Source of the DNA: Cytophagales bacterium
GTDB taxonomy: Bacteria > Bacteroidota > Bacteroidia > Cytophagales > Bernardetiaceae
Reading direction: 5' to 3'
DNA: 64,000 nucleotides
Assembly: GCA_004293815.1 (NCBI GenBank)
Contig: RDZD01000012.1
Span: 62,001-126,000, forward strand
Below, piece after piece: positions 27,237 through 36,387 of this stretch (position 1 is its first letter; each line of letters begins with the position of its first letter). The position numbers were made by a program, and so were the translations under genes. The notes below the pieces were generated by a model, which was given only the letters and a program-made list of their open reading frames with translations, did not search any database and was not told the DNA's origin.

Positions 27237-28043
27237 ATGGTAGAGCCAAACGACCCCAGGTATGCCGCTGCATTCATCAAGCTGCTTCAAATAATGAACG
27301 ACTTGAGAGAAAAATGTCCTTGGGATAAGAAACAAACTTTTGATACTCTGCGCTATCTAACCGTAGAAGAAACATACGAACTACTTGACGCGCTTCAGGA
27401 ATATGATTTTGAAAATATAAAAAAAGAACTGGGTGATGTACTCCTGCATTTGGTTTTTTATGCAAAAATTGCCGATGAGCACCAAAAGTTTGATATGGCG
27501 GATGTTATAGAGAGTCTTTGCGAAAAGCTCATTCGCCGCCACCCGCACATTTATGGCGATGTTCATGCAGAAAACGCCGATGCGGTCATCAAAAACTGGG
27601 AAGCTATCAAGCTTCAAGAACAAGGCGAAAAAAAGTCTGCCAGTGTACTCGATGGCGTGCCTAAAACTATGCCTGCTTTGGTCAAAGCTATTCGCTTGCA
27701 AGAAAAAGCCAGGGGCGTTGGTTTTGACTGGAAAGACAAACGACAGGTGTGGCTCAAAGTGGAAGAAGAAATGGCAGAGTTTGAAGAAAAATACAATGTG
27801 GATATGAATCAGGAGGAGCCTTCTGATGAAGCTGAGGCCGAATTTGGCGATTTGTTATTTTCTCTTATCAACTACGCCCGCTTCATTAACATTAATCCAG
27901 AAAATGCCCTAGAGCGCACCAATAAAAAATTCATTAAGCGTTTTCAGTATTTAGAGCAGGCCTCAAAGCAGGACGGCAAGGCATTGCAGGACATGACTTT
28001 AGAGGAAATGGAGTCTTACTGGCAGGCCGCGAAATATATTTAA
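27237..28043 (+). CDS. mazG: Nucleoside triphosphate pyrophosphohydrolase MazG
   Basis: A 268-residue MazG that hydrolyses NTPs and dNTPs to monophosphates and pyrophosphate. It has the tandem MazG folds: CPWDKKQTFDTLRYLTVEETYELLDAL with the EExxE motif in the N-terminal half, ELGDVLLHLVFYA, and a second EEEMAEFEE...EAEFGDLLFSLINYAR in the C-terminal half. I use ATG 27237; a TTG at 27213 would add eight residues. It is followed within ten bases by the nitronate monooxygenase gene. Role: housecleaning of non-canonical nucleotides, and (p)ppGpp-linked stress response in E. coli. Confidence 0.94.
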   Translation: MVEPNDPRYAAAFIKLLQIMNDLREKCPWDKKQTFDTLRYLTVEETYELLDALQEYDFENIKKELGDVLLHLVFYAKIADEHQKFDMADVIESLCEKLIRRHPHIYGDVHAENADAVIKNWEAIKLQEQGEKKSASVLDGVPKTMPALVKAIRLQEKARGVGFDWKDKRQVWLKVEEEMAEFEEKYNVDMNQEEPSDEAEAEFGDLLFSLINYARFININPENALERTNKKFIKRFQYLEQASKQDGKALQDMTLEEMESYWQAAKYI

Positions 28044-28052
28044 GTTGAAGTC

Positions 28053-29000
28053 ATGAAAAATATTTTTTGCGAAACCTTTGGTGTGCAAATACCTATCATA
28101 CAAGCTGGTATGGTATGGTGTAGTGGTTGGAAGCTAGCCAGTGCTGTGAGTGAGGCTGGCGGTTTGGGGGTATTGGGAGCTGGTTCAATGAACATAGAAA
28201 CACTTCAATATCACATCAAAAAGTGTCAAGCGCGTACCCTTAAACCTTTTGCCGTTAATCTTCCGCTCCTGTATCCGCATACAGAGGCGCACGTAGCAAG
28301 CATCATCGCGGCGCGTGTGCCGGTGGTGATTACTTCTGCGGGAAATCCGAGTACTTATACATCCGCGCTCAAAAGTGCTGGCTGTCGTGTTATGCATGTA
28401 GTTTCTAGTACCAAATTTGCCCTTAAAGCCCAGCAAGCAGGTGTAGATGCTGTGATAGGTGAAGGCTTTGAGGCAGGTGGGCACAATGGACGCGAAGAAA
28501 CTACAACTCTTTGCTTGATTCCAGAGCTGGTAAAGCAACTTACAGTGCCAATAGTGGCCGCTGGTGGTATTGCGTGTGGACGCTCCATGCTGGCGGCCGT
28601 GGGCATGGGAGCCTGCGCGGTGCAGGTAGGTAGCCGTTTTGCCACTGCTGAAGAATCATCGGCACACCGTCAGTTTAAAGAGGCTGTTATTAAAGCTCAA
28701 GAAGGCGATACAGATCTAATTATTAAAGCGATAACGCCTACTCGTATGCTTAAAAACAGCTTGTATCAGAGGCTCAAAAATGCTGAAAACCAAGGTGCAG
28801 ATCGCCAAACACTGAGCGAGTTGCTTGGACGGGGTCGCTCCAAGCTAGGAATTTTTGAAGGCAATTTAGATGAGGGCGAGCTAGAAATTGGGCAAGTGGC
28901 AGCTAGCATTAAACAAATACAGTCTGCAAAAGTTATTTTAGAAGATATTTGGCAAGATTTTTTAGCCCATAAGGCAAACTTACTAAAAAACTGGATCTAG
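28053..29000 (+). CDS. Nitronate monooxygenase / FabK-like flavoprotein
   Basis: A 315-residue FMN TIM-barrel enzyme. Characteristic elements are PIIQAGMVWCSG at the N-terminus, GGLGVLGAGSM, DAVIGEGFEAGGHNGREE near residue 140 with the GGHNG loop, and VAAGGIACGRSMLAA plus GACAVQVGSRFAT for the phosphate site. The family contains nitronate monooxygenases (oxidising toxic nitronates) and the enoyl-ACP reductase FabK. Sequence alone does not separate them; the AGGHNG and QxGxxF details are shared. It closely follows mazG. Confidence 0.82.
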   Translation: MKNIFCETFGVQIPIIQAGMVWCSGWKLASAVSEAGGLGVLGAGSMNIETLQYHIKKCQARTLKPFAVNLPLLYPHTEAHVASIIAARVPVVITSAGNPSTYTSALKSAGCRVMHVVSSTKFALKAQQAGVDAVIGEGFEAGGHNGREETTTLCLIPELVKQLTVPIVAAGGIACGRSMLAAVGMGACAVQVGSRFATAEESSAHRQFKEAVIKAQEGDTDLIIKAITPTRMLKNSLYQRLKNAENQGADRQTLSELLGRGRSKLGIFEGNLDEGELEIGQVAASIKQIQSAKVILEDIWQDFLAHKANLLKNWI

Positions 29001-29047
29001 GCATGCAAAAAATTAATCACAAGGTTCGCTACTACCCAAAAAACACT

Positions 29048-29055
29048 TAATTTTG
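29048..29055 (+). promoter_or_regulatory. -7 element four bases before the M16 peptidase ATG
   Basis: TAATTTTGTCCC is followed directly by ATG at 29060. The context TAnTTTTGTnCCATG matches that of the J-domain gene (23540-23547). No well-spaced TTG is seen. A transcript from here would be leaderless. Confidence 0.4.
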
Positions 29056-29059
29056 TCCC

Positions 29060-30310
29060 ATGCACATACAAAACGAATACGAATTTTATCAATTGCCAAA
29101 TGGAATCAGCTTGGCACATAAGCAAGTCCCACACACTAAAATTGCCCACTTGGCTTTTGTTTTAGATATTGGTAGCCGTGATGAAAAGCCTCGGCAAAAC
29201 GGTATGGCGCATTTTTGGGAACATCTGGCCTTTAAAGGTACTCAAAAAAGACGCGCTTTTCATATCCTAAATTACTTAGAGGCTGTTGGGGGCGACTTAG
29301 ATGCTTTTACAACCAAAGAAAAGATTTTTTTCAATGCCTCTGTTTTAGACACTTATGCAGAAAGAGCCTTCGATTTGCTCGCTGACATCACCTTTGGTGC
29401 TACATTTCCCGAAAAAGAGCTTATCAAAGAACGCAGCGTGATTCTGGAAGAAATGGCCATGTATGCCGACACCCCTGCTGATAGCCTGCTAGATCGTTTT
29501 GACGAAATCATGTTTCCAAATCATGCACTTGGTAAACCTATTTTAGGCATAACGGAAACACTCAACGCCTTTAGTCGTGAGAGCTTGCAAGAGTTTATAC
29601 AAGAAAATTTAGACACTAAACGTGTCATTGTTAGCTCAGTTAGTTCGCTATCCATGAAGCAGATAAGCCGGTATTTTGAAAAGTACTTGAATCATATCAA
29701 GCCCCAAAGCAGCAATAGAAAACGCACAAACGTAAGCGACGATTACCAAGCGCAGCAGGTGGAAATGCGTAAAAACACCTCTCAAGCGCATTGTGCCATA
29801 GGAGCAAGAGCTTATGGGCTACATCATTATCTGCGTCTACCCATGCTTATGCTGATTAATATTCTTGGTGGAAGCGGTATGACAGCTCGTTTAAATCTAA
29901 TTTTAAGAGAAAAATATGGCTTGGTCTACTCCGTAGATGCAGCAGCTAGCTGTTTTATGGACTGCGGACACGTCTGCGTGAGCTTTGCCACCGAACCCAA
30001 AACACTTCAAAAGGCCATACAACTGACACACAAAGAACTCAAAACGCTCTGCACACAAAAGCTTGGTAAAATACAGCTACACAGTGCAAAACAGCAGTTC
30101 AAAGGCCAATTGGCGATGTCCGAAGAAAGCAATTCAGGCATGGTGTTGATGATGGGTAAATCGCTTTTAGACTACGGCAGAGTGGAAACGCTTCATGAAA
30201 TCTTTGATAGAATTGATAAAATAAGTGCTTCGGAACTCATGGAGGTTTCGAATGAAATTTTTGATGTCAATCAGCTCTCTACCATTGTCTTGCAACCTCA
30301 AAACGGTTAA
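29060..30310 (+). CDS. M16 family zinc metallopeptidase
   Basis: A 416-residue inverzincin peptidase with the reversed zinc motif HFWEH at 51-55 (HxxEH) and the downstream Glu in VILEEMAMY near 130, so the catalytic half is complete. The C-terminal half carries the conserved R/Y region (GLVYSVDAAAS). Length fits the single-chain processing-peptidase-like group. No signal peptide is seen, so it is probably cytoplasmic. The stop is four bases before the M50 gene start, suggesting a two-peptidase operon. Confidence 0.92.
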   Translation: MHIQNEYEFYQLPNGISLAHKQVPHTKIAHLAFVLDIGSRDEKPRQNGMAHFWEHLAFKGTQKRRAFHILNYLEAVGGDLDAFTTKEKIFFNASVLDTYAERAFDLLADITFGATFPEKELIKERSVILEEMAMYADTPADSLLDRFDEIMFPNHALGKPILGITETLNAFSRESLQEFIQENLDTKRVIVSSVSSLSMKQISRYFEKYLNHIKPQSSNRKRTNVSDDYQAQQVEMRKNTSQAHCAIGARAYGLHHYLRLPMLMLINILGGSGMTARLNLILREKYGLVYSVDAAASCFMDCGHVCVSFATEPKTLQKAIQLTHKELKTLCTQKLGKIQLHSAKQQFKGQLAMSEESNSGMVLMMGKSLLDYGRVETLHEIFDRIDKISASELMEVSNEIFDVNQLSTIVLQPQNG

Positions 30311-30314
30311 TAAC

Positions 30315-31460
30315 ATGTCCTACACCCCTAGGCAATATCTCCTGCACGGCACATTGTTTTTGCTCACTTTGCTTACCACCACATGGGCAGGTGCTGAGTG
30401 GCTGAAAGGCAGTCCGCTATTCCACTTGCTTTGGACTGGCAACTATGCCGAGTTTTGGCAGAACTATTCAGTGGGGTTCCGTTTTTCTTTACCACTTCTT
30501 GGTTTTTTGAGTTTGCACGAATTTGGGCATTTTTATTATGCCCAAAAGCATAAACTGGCCGTCAGCATGCCGTTTTTTATACCTATTTGGCTTGGCTTCC
30601 TGGGTGGCCCTATTTCCATTGGCACTGCTGGTGCTTTTATCAGCATTAAGTCAGCTTTCAGAACACGACGTGAAGTATTCGATGTAGGTGTGGCAGGGCC
30701 TATTTTAGGCTTTATTGTGGCTTTAGGTATTCTTTTTTGGGGCTTTACACACTTGCCACCGCCTGAATTTATTTTTGAGATACATCCTGATTATAAAGCT
30801 TATGGTCTTGATTATGCCAAATATGTCTATAATGACGCAGCCAATTCAGGCAATATAGAACTAGGCAGTAATTTGCTGTTTGAGTTTTTTAAACATTTTG
30901 TGGCTAATGATCCAGCAGCTGTGCCCAACGGTTTTGAGTTGATTCACTATCCTTGGCTTTTTGCGGGTTATCTCGCTTTGGTTTTTACAGCACTTAACAT
31001 GTTGCCTATGGGGCAGTTAGATGGCGGTCACGTCATTTATGCCTTATTTGGCTATGAACAACACCGCAGCATTTCCCGAATTTGCTTTGCAGCCTTTGTC
31101 TTTTATGCTGGTTTGGGTATGGTTGAACCATACAATAATTTTTGGGATGAAGCAACGAGCAATGTTTTGTATTTACTTTACTTGTTTTTAGTTTTTTATA
31201 CCATGTTCAAAGACAAGGGGCATGTAGCTATTTTAGCCATTTGTATATTTGTAGGCCAGTTTGCAATGCGTTTAATTTGGCCAAGCCTAACGGGTTATTC
31301 TGGTTGGTTGGTGCTGGCATTGCTCATAGGGCGGGTTTTGGGGCTTTATCATCCTCCTGCATACCACGAAACTCCGCTTAGCACAACACAAAAAGTAATT
31401 GCTTGGATTTCTCTTCTTATCTTTGCACTTTGTTTTAGTCCAGAGCCTATCAAGGTCTGA
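30315..31460 (+). CDS. Site-2 protease family intramembrane metallopeptidase (M50)
   Basis: A 381-residue polytopic membrane protein starting at ATG 30315 (MSYTPRQYLLHG). An upstream in-frame start would overlap the M16 gene. The catalytic zinc motif HEFGH is in a helix (LSLHEFGHFYYAQ), and the second motif MLPMGQLDGGHVIYALFG supplies the third ligand Asp. About seven hydrophobic helices surround them. Family members cut membrane proteins such as anti-sigma factors or process peptides. It lacks a PDZ domain. The four-base gap to the M16 gene suggests joint expression. Confidence 0.9.
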   Translation: MSYTPRQYLLHGTLFLLTLLTTTWAGAEWLKGSPLFHLLWTGNYAEFWQNYSVGFRFSLPLLGFLSLHEFGHFYYAQKHKLAVSMPFFIPIWLGFLGGPISIGTAGAFISIKSAFRTRREVFDVGVAGPILGFIVALGILFWGFTHLPPPEFIFEIHPDYKAYGLDYAKYVYNDAANSGNIELGSNLLFEFFKHFVANDPAAVPNGFELIHYPWLFAGYLALVFTALNMLPMGQLDGGHVIYALFGYEQHRSISRICFAAFVFYAGLGMVEPYNNFWDEATSNVLYLLYLFLVFYTMFKDKGHVAILAICIFVGQFAMRLIWPSLTGYSGWLVLALLIGRVLGLYHPPAYHETPLSTTQKVIAWISLLIFALCFSPEPIKV

Positions 31461-31504
31461 TTTAGCATTATCCCTGATTCAAAAACTACTAAAGCTTTGA
31501 TAAT

Positions 31505-32998
31505 ATGATAAAATCTACTGCCGCGCTTTGGCTAGCGCGATGGGTGGCCAAACAGCAAAAGGTTTGGACAGCCAAAGGCATCGAAAGTCAACAAACCATT
31601 TTTCAAAGCCTAATTAAAAAAGCCCAAAATACAGTTTTTGGAAAAGACCATCATTTTAGCGACATTAAAACGTATGATGACTTCAAAAAGCATGTACCTA
31701 TAAGAGACTATGAACAGCTTTCTCCCTATGTAAGCCAAATTTTTGAAGGCAAAAATGATGTGCTGTGGCCTGGTAAGCCCCTTTATTTTGCTAAAACTTC
31801 TGGAACTACCTCTGGCACAAAATACATACCGCTTACCAAAGATTCCATACCTAACCACATTAATTCGGCGCGAGATGCTCTCCTTTGTTATGCCAATGAA
31901 AAAAACAGTGCGCAGTTTTTTGATAGAAACCTTATTTTCTTGTCAGGGAGTCCCGAGCTGGAACAAAAGAATGGTTTCAATTTAGGCAGACTCTCAGGTA
32001 TTGTCAATCACCATGTTCCCGCTGTGCTAAGGCGAAACCAAAAGCCTTCCTATTCAACGAACTGCATCGAGGACTGGGAAACCAAGCTGGATGCCATTGT
32101 AGAAGAAACACTTCAGGCCGATATGTCGCTCATTTCGGGTATACCGCCTTGGGTTCAAATGTATTTTGACCGTTTGCAAGCCAAAACAGGTAAAAAGATA
32201 AAAGATATCTTTCCAAACTTCAACCTCTTTGTGTACGGCGGAGTTAATTTTACACCTTACCGCGACAAAATTTTTGAATCTATTGGCAAAAAAATAGACT
32301 CCATACAAACATTTCCGGCTTCAGAAGGCTTTTTTGCTTATCAAAACACCCAAGAAGACCCTAGTTTACTGCTCTTACTCAACAGTGGTATTTTCTTTGA
32401 GTTTATTCCTGCTGATGAATACTTTAACGAAAATCCTACCCGTTTGTCTATTCAAGACGTGAAGCTGGGCGTGAACTACGCGCTCATTATCAATAACAAC
32501 GCGGGTCTTTGGGGCTACTCAATTGGCGATACCATTAAGTTTGTATCACTCAAGCCTTACAAAATTATTTTTTCAGGGCGAATCAAGCATTTCACGTCTG
32601 CATTTGGCGAGCATGTTATTGCCGAAGAGGTGGAGAGTGCACTCAAAACGGCTCTGGCTAAGTTTCCTGAAACTAAAGTTATAGAGTTCAGTGTGGCACC
32701 GCAAGTTAATCCTAAGGAAGGTTTACCCTACCATGAATGGCTTATGGCATTTGATGCTCAACCTCAGGACTCGGCAGCTTTTGCAGCTTTGTTAGACCAA
32801 ACACTGCGCGGATTGAATGCCTATTACGACGATTTGATTAGCGGAAGTATCTTAAAACCACTGGTTATTAAGGCTCTAAAAAAAGACGCATTCCGAGAAT
32901 ACATGAAATCTTTGGGTAAGCTTGGTGGACAAAACAAAGTACCGCGTCTCTCGAATGACCGTCAGATAGCCGATCAGCTTTATAAGTGGGCGGACTAA
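31505..32998 (+). CDS. GH3-family acyl-adenylating protein
   Basis: A 497-residue member of the GH3 (auxin-responsive promoter) family, part of the ANL acyl-adenylate superfamily. The ATP-binding signature KTSGTTSGTKYIPLT is near residue 100, followed by the YGGVNFTPYRD segment and the adenylate-site region GYSIGDTIKFVSLKPYKIIFSGRIKHFTSAFGEHV, here named only by its parts YSIGDTI and FSGRIKHF. Plant members conjugate acyl acids to amino acids; bacterial ones are mostly uncharacterised. No substrate hint is available from the neighbours. Confidence 0.88.
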   Translation: MIKSTAALWLARWVAKQQKVWTAKGIESQQTIFQSLIKKAQNTVFGKDHHFSDIKTYDDFKKHVPIRDYEQLSPYVSQIFEGKNDVLWPGKPLYFAKTSGTTSGTKYIPLTKDSIPNHINSARDALLCYANEKNSAQFFDRNLIFLSGSPELEQKNGFNLGRLSGIVNHHVPAVLRRNQKPSYSTNCIEDWETKLDAIVEETLQADMSLISGIPPWVQMYFDRLQAKTGKKIKDIFPNFNLFVYGGVNFTPYRDKIFESIGKKIDSIQTFPASEGFFAYQNTQEDPSLLLLLNSGIFFEFIPADEYFNENPTRLSIQDVKLGVNYALIINNNAGLWGYSIGDTIKFVSLKPYKIIFSGRIKHFTSAFGEHVIAEEVESALKTALAKFPETKVIEFSVAPQVNPKEGLPYHEWLMAFDAQPQDSAAFAALLDQTLRGLNAYYDDLISGSILKPLVIKALKKDAFREYMKSLGKLGGQNKVPRLSNDRQIADQLYKWAD

Positions 32999-33087
32999 GT
33001 CATTCTTCTGTTCTAGCTCTTAAATAAGCCCCTTTGAAGCTTTAGCAAAATATATTGTTTTACTTTAGAAAGTTTAGAATAAAGTTG

Positions 33088-33095
33088 TACTTTTG
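33088..33095 (+). promoter_or_regulatory. -7 element before the HAMP-GAF sensor gene
   Basis: TACTTTTG followed by C is a full -7 match about 129 nt before the ATG at 33224. No TTG at 19-20 nt was found. This implies a moderately long leader. Confidence 0.35.
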
Positions 33096-33223
33096 CATAG
33101 CTGCCCTCACGGGTTTGTGCGTATTATATGAGCACAAAAAATGAGTGGCGATATAAGCTATTAAAGGATTTATTTCTCAATAATTGGCTTTTTTGAAGCC
33201 TGCGCAAGTTTTATTCTTAAAGT

Positions 33224-35359
33224 ATGTTTGAGCAAAGACATCTTTTTGATTTCAAAAATATTACCCTCAACCGAAAGATCCGTATCTTGTTTGTGGTGGT
33301 GTGCATCACGTTTTTGTCTAGTTTTTTCTTATTGTATTGGTACAGGAACGAAATCAAGCAAAATCAGAATTTACTGCGCATTTCAGAACAAAATATTAAC
33401 AGTTTACATAAAATAGCATTTTACGCGCTCAGCATTCAAAAAGGTGAAATGGCGTATACTGATAATTTGGTAAACGAAGCTAACCGTTTGAAACAAAACA
33501 TTGATATTTTGCTCAAAGGTGGCTACACACCTTATCTAGATATGTATGAGGAGGTGTATGTGAAGGCGGCCGATAAAGATTTACAGCCTCAAGTGTATGA
33601 GTTATATACGATGTGCCAAGAGCATCAAGTTAGTATCAGTAAAATCTTAAAGAATATACAGCCCTTGGATAGTACAAACTGGGAGGTGTATTTTTTAGCC
33701 AGCAAGCACTTGCAAGAACCAGCAGAGAGCAAGCTGAGCGTACAAAATAATGATAGTAGTGCAACAGATGTATTGGCGTTACAAGATCCGATTGAAAGTG
33801 ACTACTTTACAACATCAGATAAGCAGTTTTTTAAGCTCAAAAAAATTAAATTTCCTGTTTTTCCACTCGCACTCAAGTTGTATTCCGAAGAGCTTGGCAA
33901 ACACATTTACCACACCGAACGGCTTGCAGAAGAAATCGCAGAGGCTACGCATGAAGGCTTAGAACGTAAATTAGCTTGGGTTGCTTGGCTTGCATCCATT
34001 TTGGTTCTGGCCTCAGTCCTAATTCTAGTGATGCTTTTGCGCTTTCTTTACAAAGCCATCTTGGCTCCAATTAACATGATTCAAAACGCGCTTTCTGTAC
34101 TTGCACAAGGCGGTACGGTTAAGCATATCCACTACCCCAACGCAGACGAGATAGGGAACGTTGTAGCTTCTATTAACCAACTGACCGCGTATCTTCAGAG
34201 CGTTACAGGTTTTGCCAATAAAGTAGGACAAGAACAGTTTGATGCAGAGTTGGTTGTGCGAAGTAAACATGATGTGTTGGCGTTGGCTTTGCAGACTATG
34301 CGAGAAAATCTCAAAAAGAATGCGCAAGATGATTTGATGAGAAACTGGATTAATGAGGGCGTAGCACAGTTTGGTGAGTTACTTCGCAAAAACCACTTGG
34401 AAATGTCGGACTTTACAGGTCTGCTGCTAAGCTACATCATCAAATATGTTCAGGCTAATCAAGGAGCGTTTTTTATTATCTCTAGTGCCGAACCAGATCA
34501 GGTAGAGCTTACAGCAGCTTATGCCTATAATAAACCGCGTTTTTTGTATAGACATATCAAGTTTGGTGAGGGTTTAGTAGGACAGGTTTTGATAGAGAAA
34601 AAGAGCATTTTACTTAAAAATGTACCCAATAACTACACTTACATCACCTCTGGAATTGGTGAGGCCACGCCTAAATGTTTGCTCATCGTTCCGCTTGTTT
34701 CAGCAGATAAAGTGTATGGGGCTTTAGAGATTGCATCTTTTCAGGTGTTTGAGCCACATGAAATTGATTTATTAGAAAAGCTCTGTGAAAGTATGGCAAG
34801 CGCGGTGGCATCTCTTATGATAAACAAGAGAACAGCTTCTCTTCTTTCTGAATCTCAAGAGTTTGCAGAGCAAATGCGCGCGCAAGAAGAAGAGATGGTG
34901 CAGACCATAGAAGAACTCGCCGCTACGCAAGAAACCATGAATAGGAATCAGCAAGAGCTTAAAAGAGAAGAACTTAAGCTTACTAGTTTACTCAACACCG
35001 TGTCTGATTTCAAAGTAGCTTTCAATCAACACAAAACTGTTACCTACATTAACGCGGCTCTACAAGCTTATACTTTGCGTACGTTTAAGACCCAGCCTTG
35101 TGCGGGGGATTCTCTACTTGGTGTGTTTCCGCCTGCCATAGAGCAAGCCATCTTCGAGCTTGTTTCCTTATGTGCTGAAAATAAAGCGGCTCATAAGATA
35201 GTAAACATCAAGAATAGCCAGTTTCAAGACGTATATTACTATTTATTGATGGAACGTTTGCAGGATACAGAACAGACCATGAGCTATGTCCTTAGCTTGA
35301 GAGATGTGACTTGGCTACAACCTGTTCGTTTCCGTGAGGTGGAAATTATCCCAGAATAG
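33224..35359 (+). CDS. Membrane HAMP-GAF-PAS-like sensor without output domain
   Basis: A 711-residue protein with transmembrane helices at about 19-41 and 252-275 enclosing an extracytoplasmic sensor region, then a HAMP domain (about 276-330), a helical linker, a GAF domain (about 385-540, with FGEGLVGQVLIEKKSILL and KCLLIVPLVSADKVYGALEIAS), a long coiled coil (about 545-600, Glu/Gln/Met-rich) and a PAS-like C-terminal domain. There is no histidine kinase, phosphatase, GGDEF or DNA-binding domain and no receiver. In related Cytophagales proteins (family knowledge) such sensors are often joined to kinases or SpoIIE phosphatases. Its output must be a separate protein, or this is a signal-relay scaffold. 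Confidence 0.8.
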   Translation: MFEQRHLFDFKNITLNRKIRILFVVVCITFLSSFFLLYWYRNEIKQNQNLLRISEQNINSLHKIAFYALSIQKGEMAYTDNLVNEANRLKQNIDILLKGGYTPYLDMYEEVYVKAADKDLQPQVYELYTMCQEHQVSISKILKNIQPLDSTNWEVYFLASKHLQEPAESKLSVQNNDSSATDVLALQDPIESDYFTTSDKQFFKLKKIKFPVFPLALKLYSEELGKHIYHTERLAEEIAEATHEGLERKLAWVAWLASILVLASVLILVMLLRFLYKAILAPINMIQNALSVLAQGGTVKHIHYPNADEIGNVVASINQLTAYLQSVTGFANKVGQEQFDAELVVRSKHDVLALALQTMRENLKKNAQDDLMRNWINEGVAQFGELLRKNHLEMSDFTGLLLSYIIKYVQANQGAFFIISSAEPDQVELTAAYAYNKPRFLYRHIKFGEGLVGQVLIEKKSILLKNVPNNYTYITSGIGEATPKCLLIVPLVSADKVYGALEIASFQVFEPHEIDLLEKLCESMASAVASLMINKRTASLLSESQEFAEQMRAQEEEMVQTIEELAATQETMNRNQQELKREELKLTSLLNTVSDFKVAFNQHKTVTYINAALQAYTLRTFKTQPCAGDSLLGVFPPAIEQAIFELVSLCAENKAAHKIVNIKNSQFQDVYYYLLMERLQDTEQTMSYVLSLRDVTWLQPVRFREVEIIPE

Positions 35360-35385
35360 GGCTTTCAATGAACCAGACTGTAGAA

Positions 35386-36243
35386 TCAGGGCTTGGTTGC
35401 CATATACTTCGCAACGCAGAGTCTTACGCTTTCTTGCCAGTGCGGAATTTGAATACCTAAAGCTTTTCTTATCTTAGCTTTATCCAACACGCTGAAAGCA
35501 GGACGTTTAGCTGGTGTGGGATACTCTTCACTTCTTATAGGCTCTAACTTTGCGCTTAGAGAAAACTCATGAAAAATTGTGGTCGCAAAGTCATACCAAG
35601 ATGCCACACCCTCATTAGAGTAATGATAAATCCCACTGAGTGTTTGCGGATGAGTGGCTATTTTGAGCAAAACCTCAGCTAAATCGGGTGCATAGGTCGG
35701 TGTGCCCACTTGGTCGTAAACTACTCTCAAAAGAGGTCGCTCTTGACCTAGTTGATGCATGGTTTTAAAAAAATTTTTGCCGTAAAGCGAATAAAGCCAC
35801 GAGGTACGAACAATACAAGCCTCGGGGTTTGACTTTAGAATAAGCGACTCGCCGCGTGCTTTACTTTGACCATAAATCCCCAATGGGGCTACAGGGCTAT
35901 TTTCCTGAAGCGGCTGACTGCCCTTACCATCAAAAACAAAGTCGGTAGAGCAATGAATAAAACGTACTTGATGTTGCTTGCATAAACGCGCCAATAAATG
36001 AGGGATGTAACTGTTGTGCAAAAAAGCCTTATAAACCTCAGTCTCTGCATTATCTACGGCCGTATAAGCACTGGTGTGAAGACATACTTTGGGCTGGTGC
36101 TGAGCAATGAAGCTTAGAATATTCTCTTCTGTAAGTGGAAGTATAGAAGAATTTGTCCAAAGAAAGGTGTGTGGGTGGTTTGGTGCAAGTTCTTGTAAGC
36201 ACTGCCCAAGTTGCCCTTGGGATCCTGTAACCCAAATTGACAT
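35386..36243 (-). CDS. rfbD: dTDP-4-dehydrorhamnose reductase
   Basis: A 285-residue short-chain-dehydrogenase-type reductase that makes dTDP-L-rhamnose, the last step of the rhamnose donor pathway. The NAD(P)-binding start WVTGSQGQLGQCL is at residues 4-16, with the active-site Tyr/Lys in GIYGQSKARGE, FIHCSTDFVFDGK, and VRTSWLY. rfbA, B and C are not nearby, so the other pathway genes must be elsewhere. It converges on the sensor gene with 26 bases between stops. Confidence 0.92.
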   Translation of the reverse strand: MSIWVTGSQGQLGQCLQELAPNHPHTFLWTNSSILPLTEENILSFIAQHQPKVCLHTSAYTAVDNAETEVYKAFLHNSYIPHLLARLCKQHQVRFIHCSTDFVFDGKGSQPLQENSPVAPLGIYGQSKARGESLILKSNPEACIVRTSWLYSLYGKNFFKTMHQLGQERPLLRVVYDQVGTPTYAPDLAEVLLKIATHPQTLSGIYHYSNEGVASWYDFATTIFHEFSLSAKLEPIRSEEYPTPAKRPAFSVLDKAKIRKALGIQIPHWQESVRLCVAKYMATKP

Positions 36244-36330
36244 ATTTTAACAGTTAGTTGGCGGTTCAGAAAGACTTTAACTCAAAGCCAAATTTTTTAA
36301 AAATAGTTGCTATTGTATTAGGGATGCTTA

Positions 36331-36376
36331 AAAAATAGCTGAGGTTTGAACCTTTGTACAAACCTCAGCTATTTTT
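36331..36376 (-). terminator. Terminator of paaA, 18-bp perfect stem
   Basis: The arms 36331-36348 and 36359-36376 are exact reverse complements with a ten-base loop, 12 bases past the paaA stop. On the minus strand the stem ends in a run of T (ATTTTT then T), giving a classical rho-independent form. Confidence 0.8.
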
Positions 36377-36387
36377 GACTGATAAGA

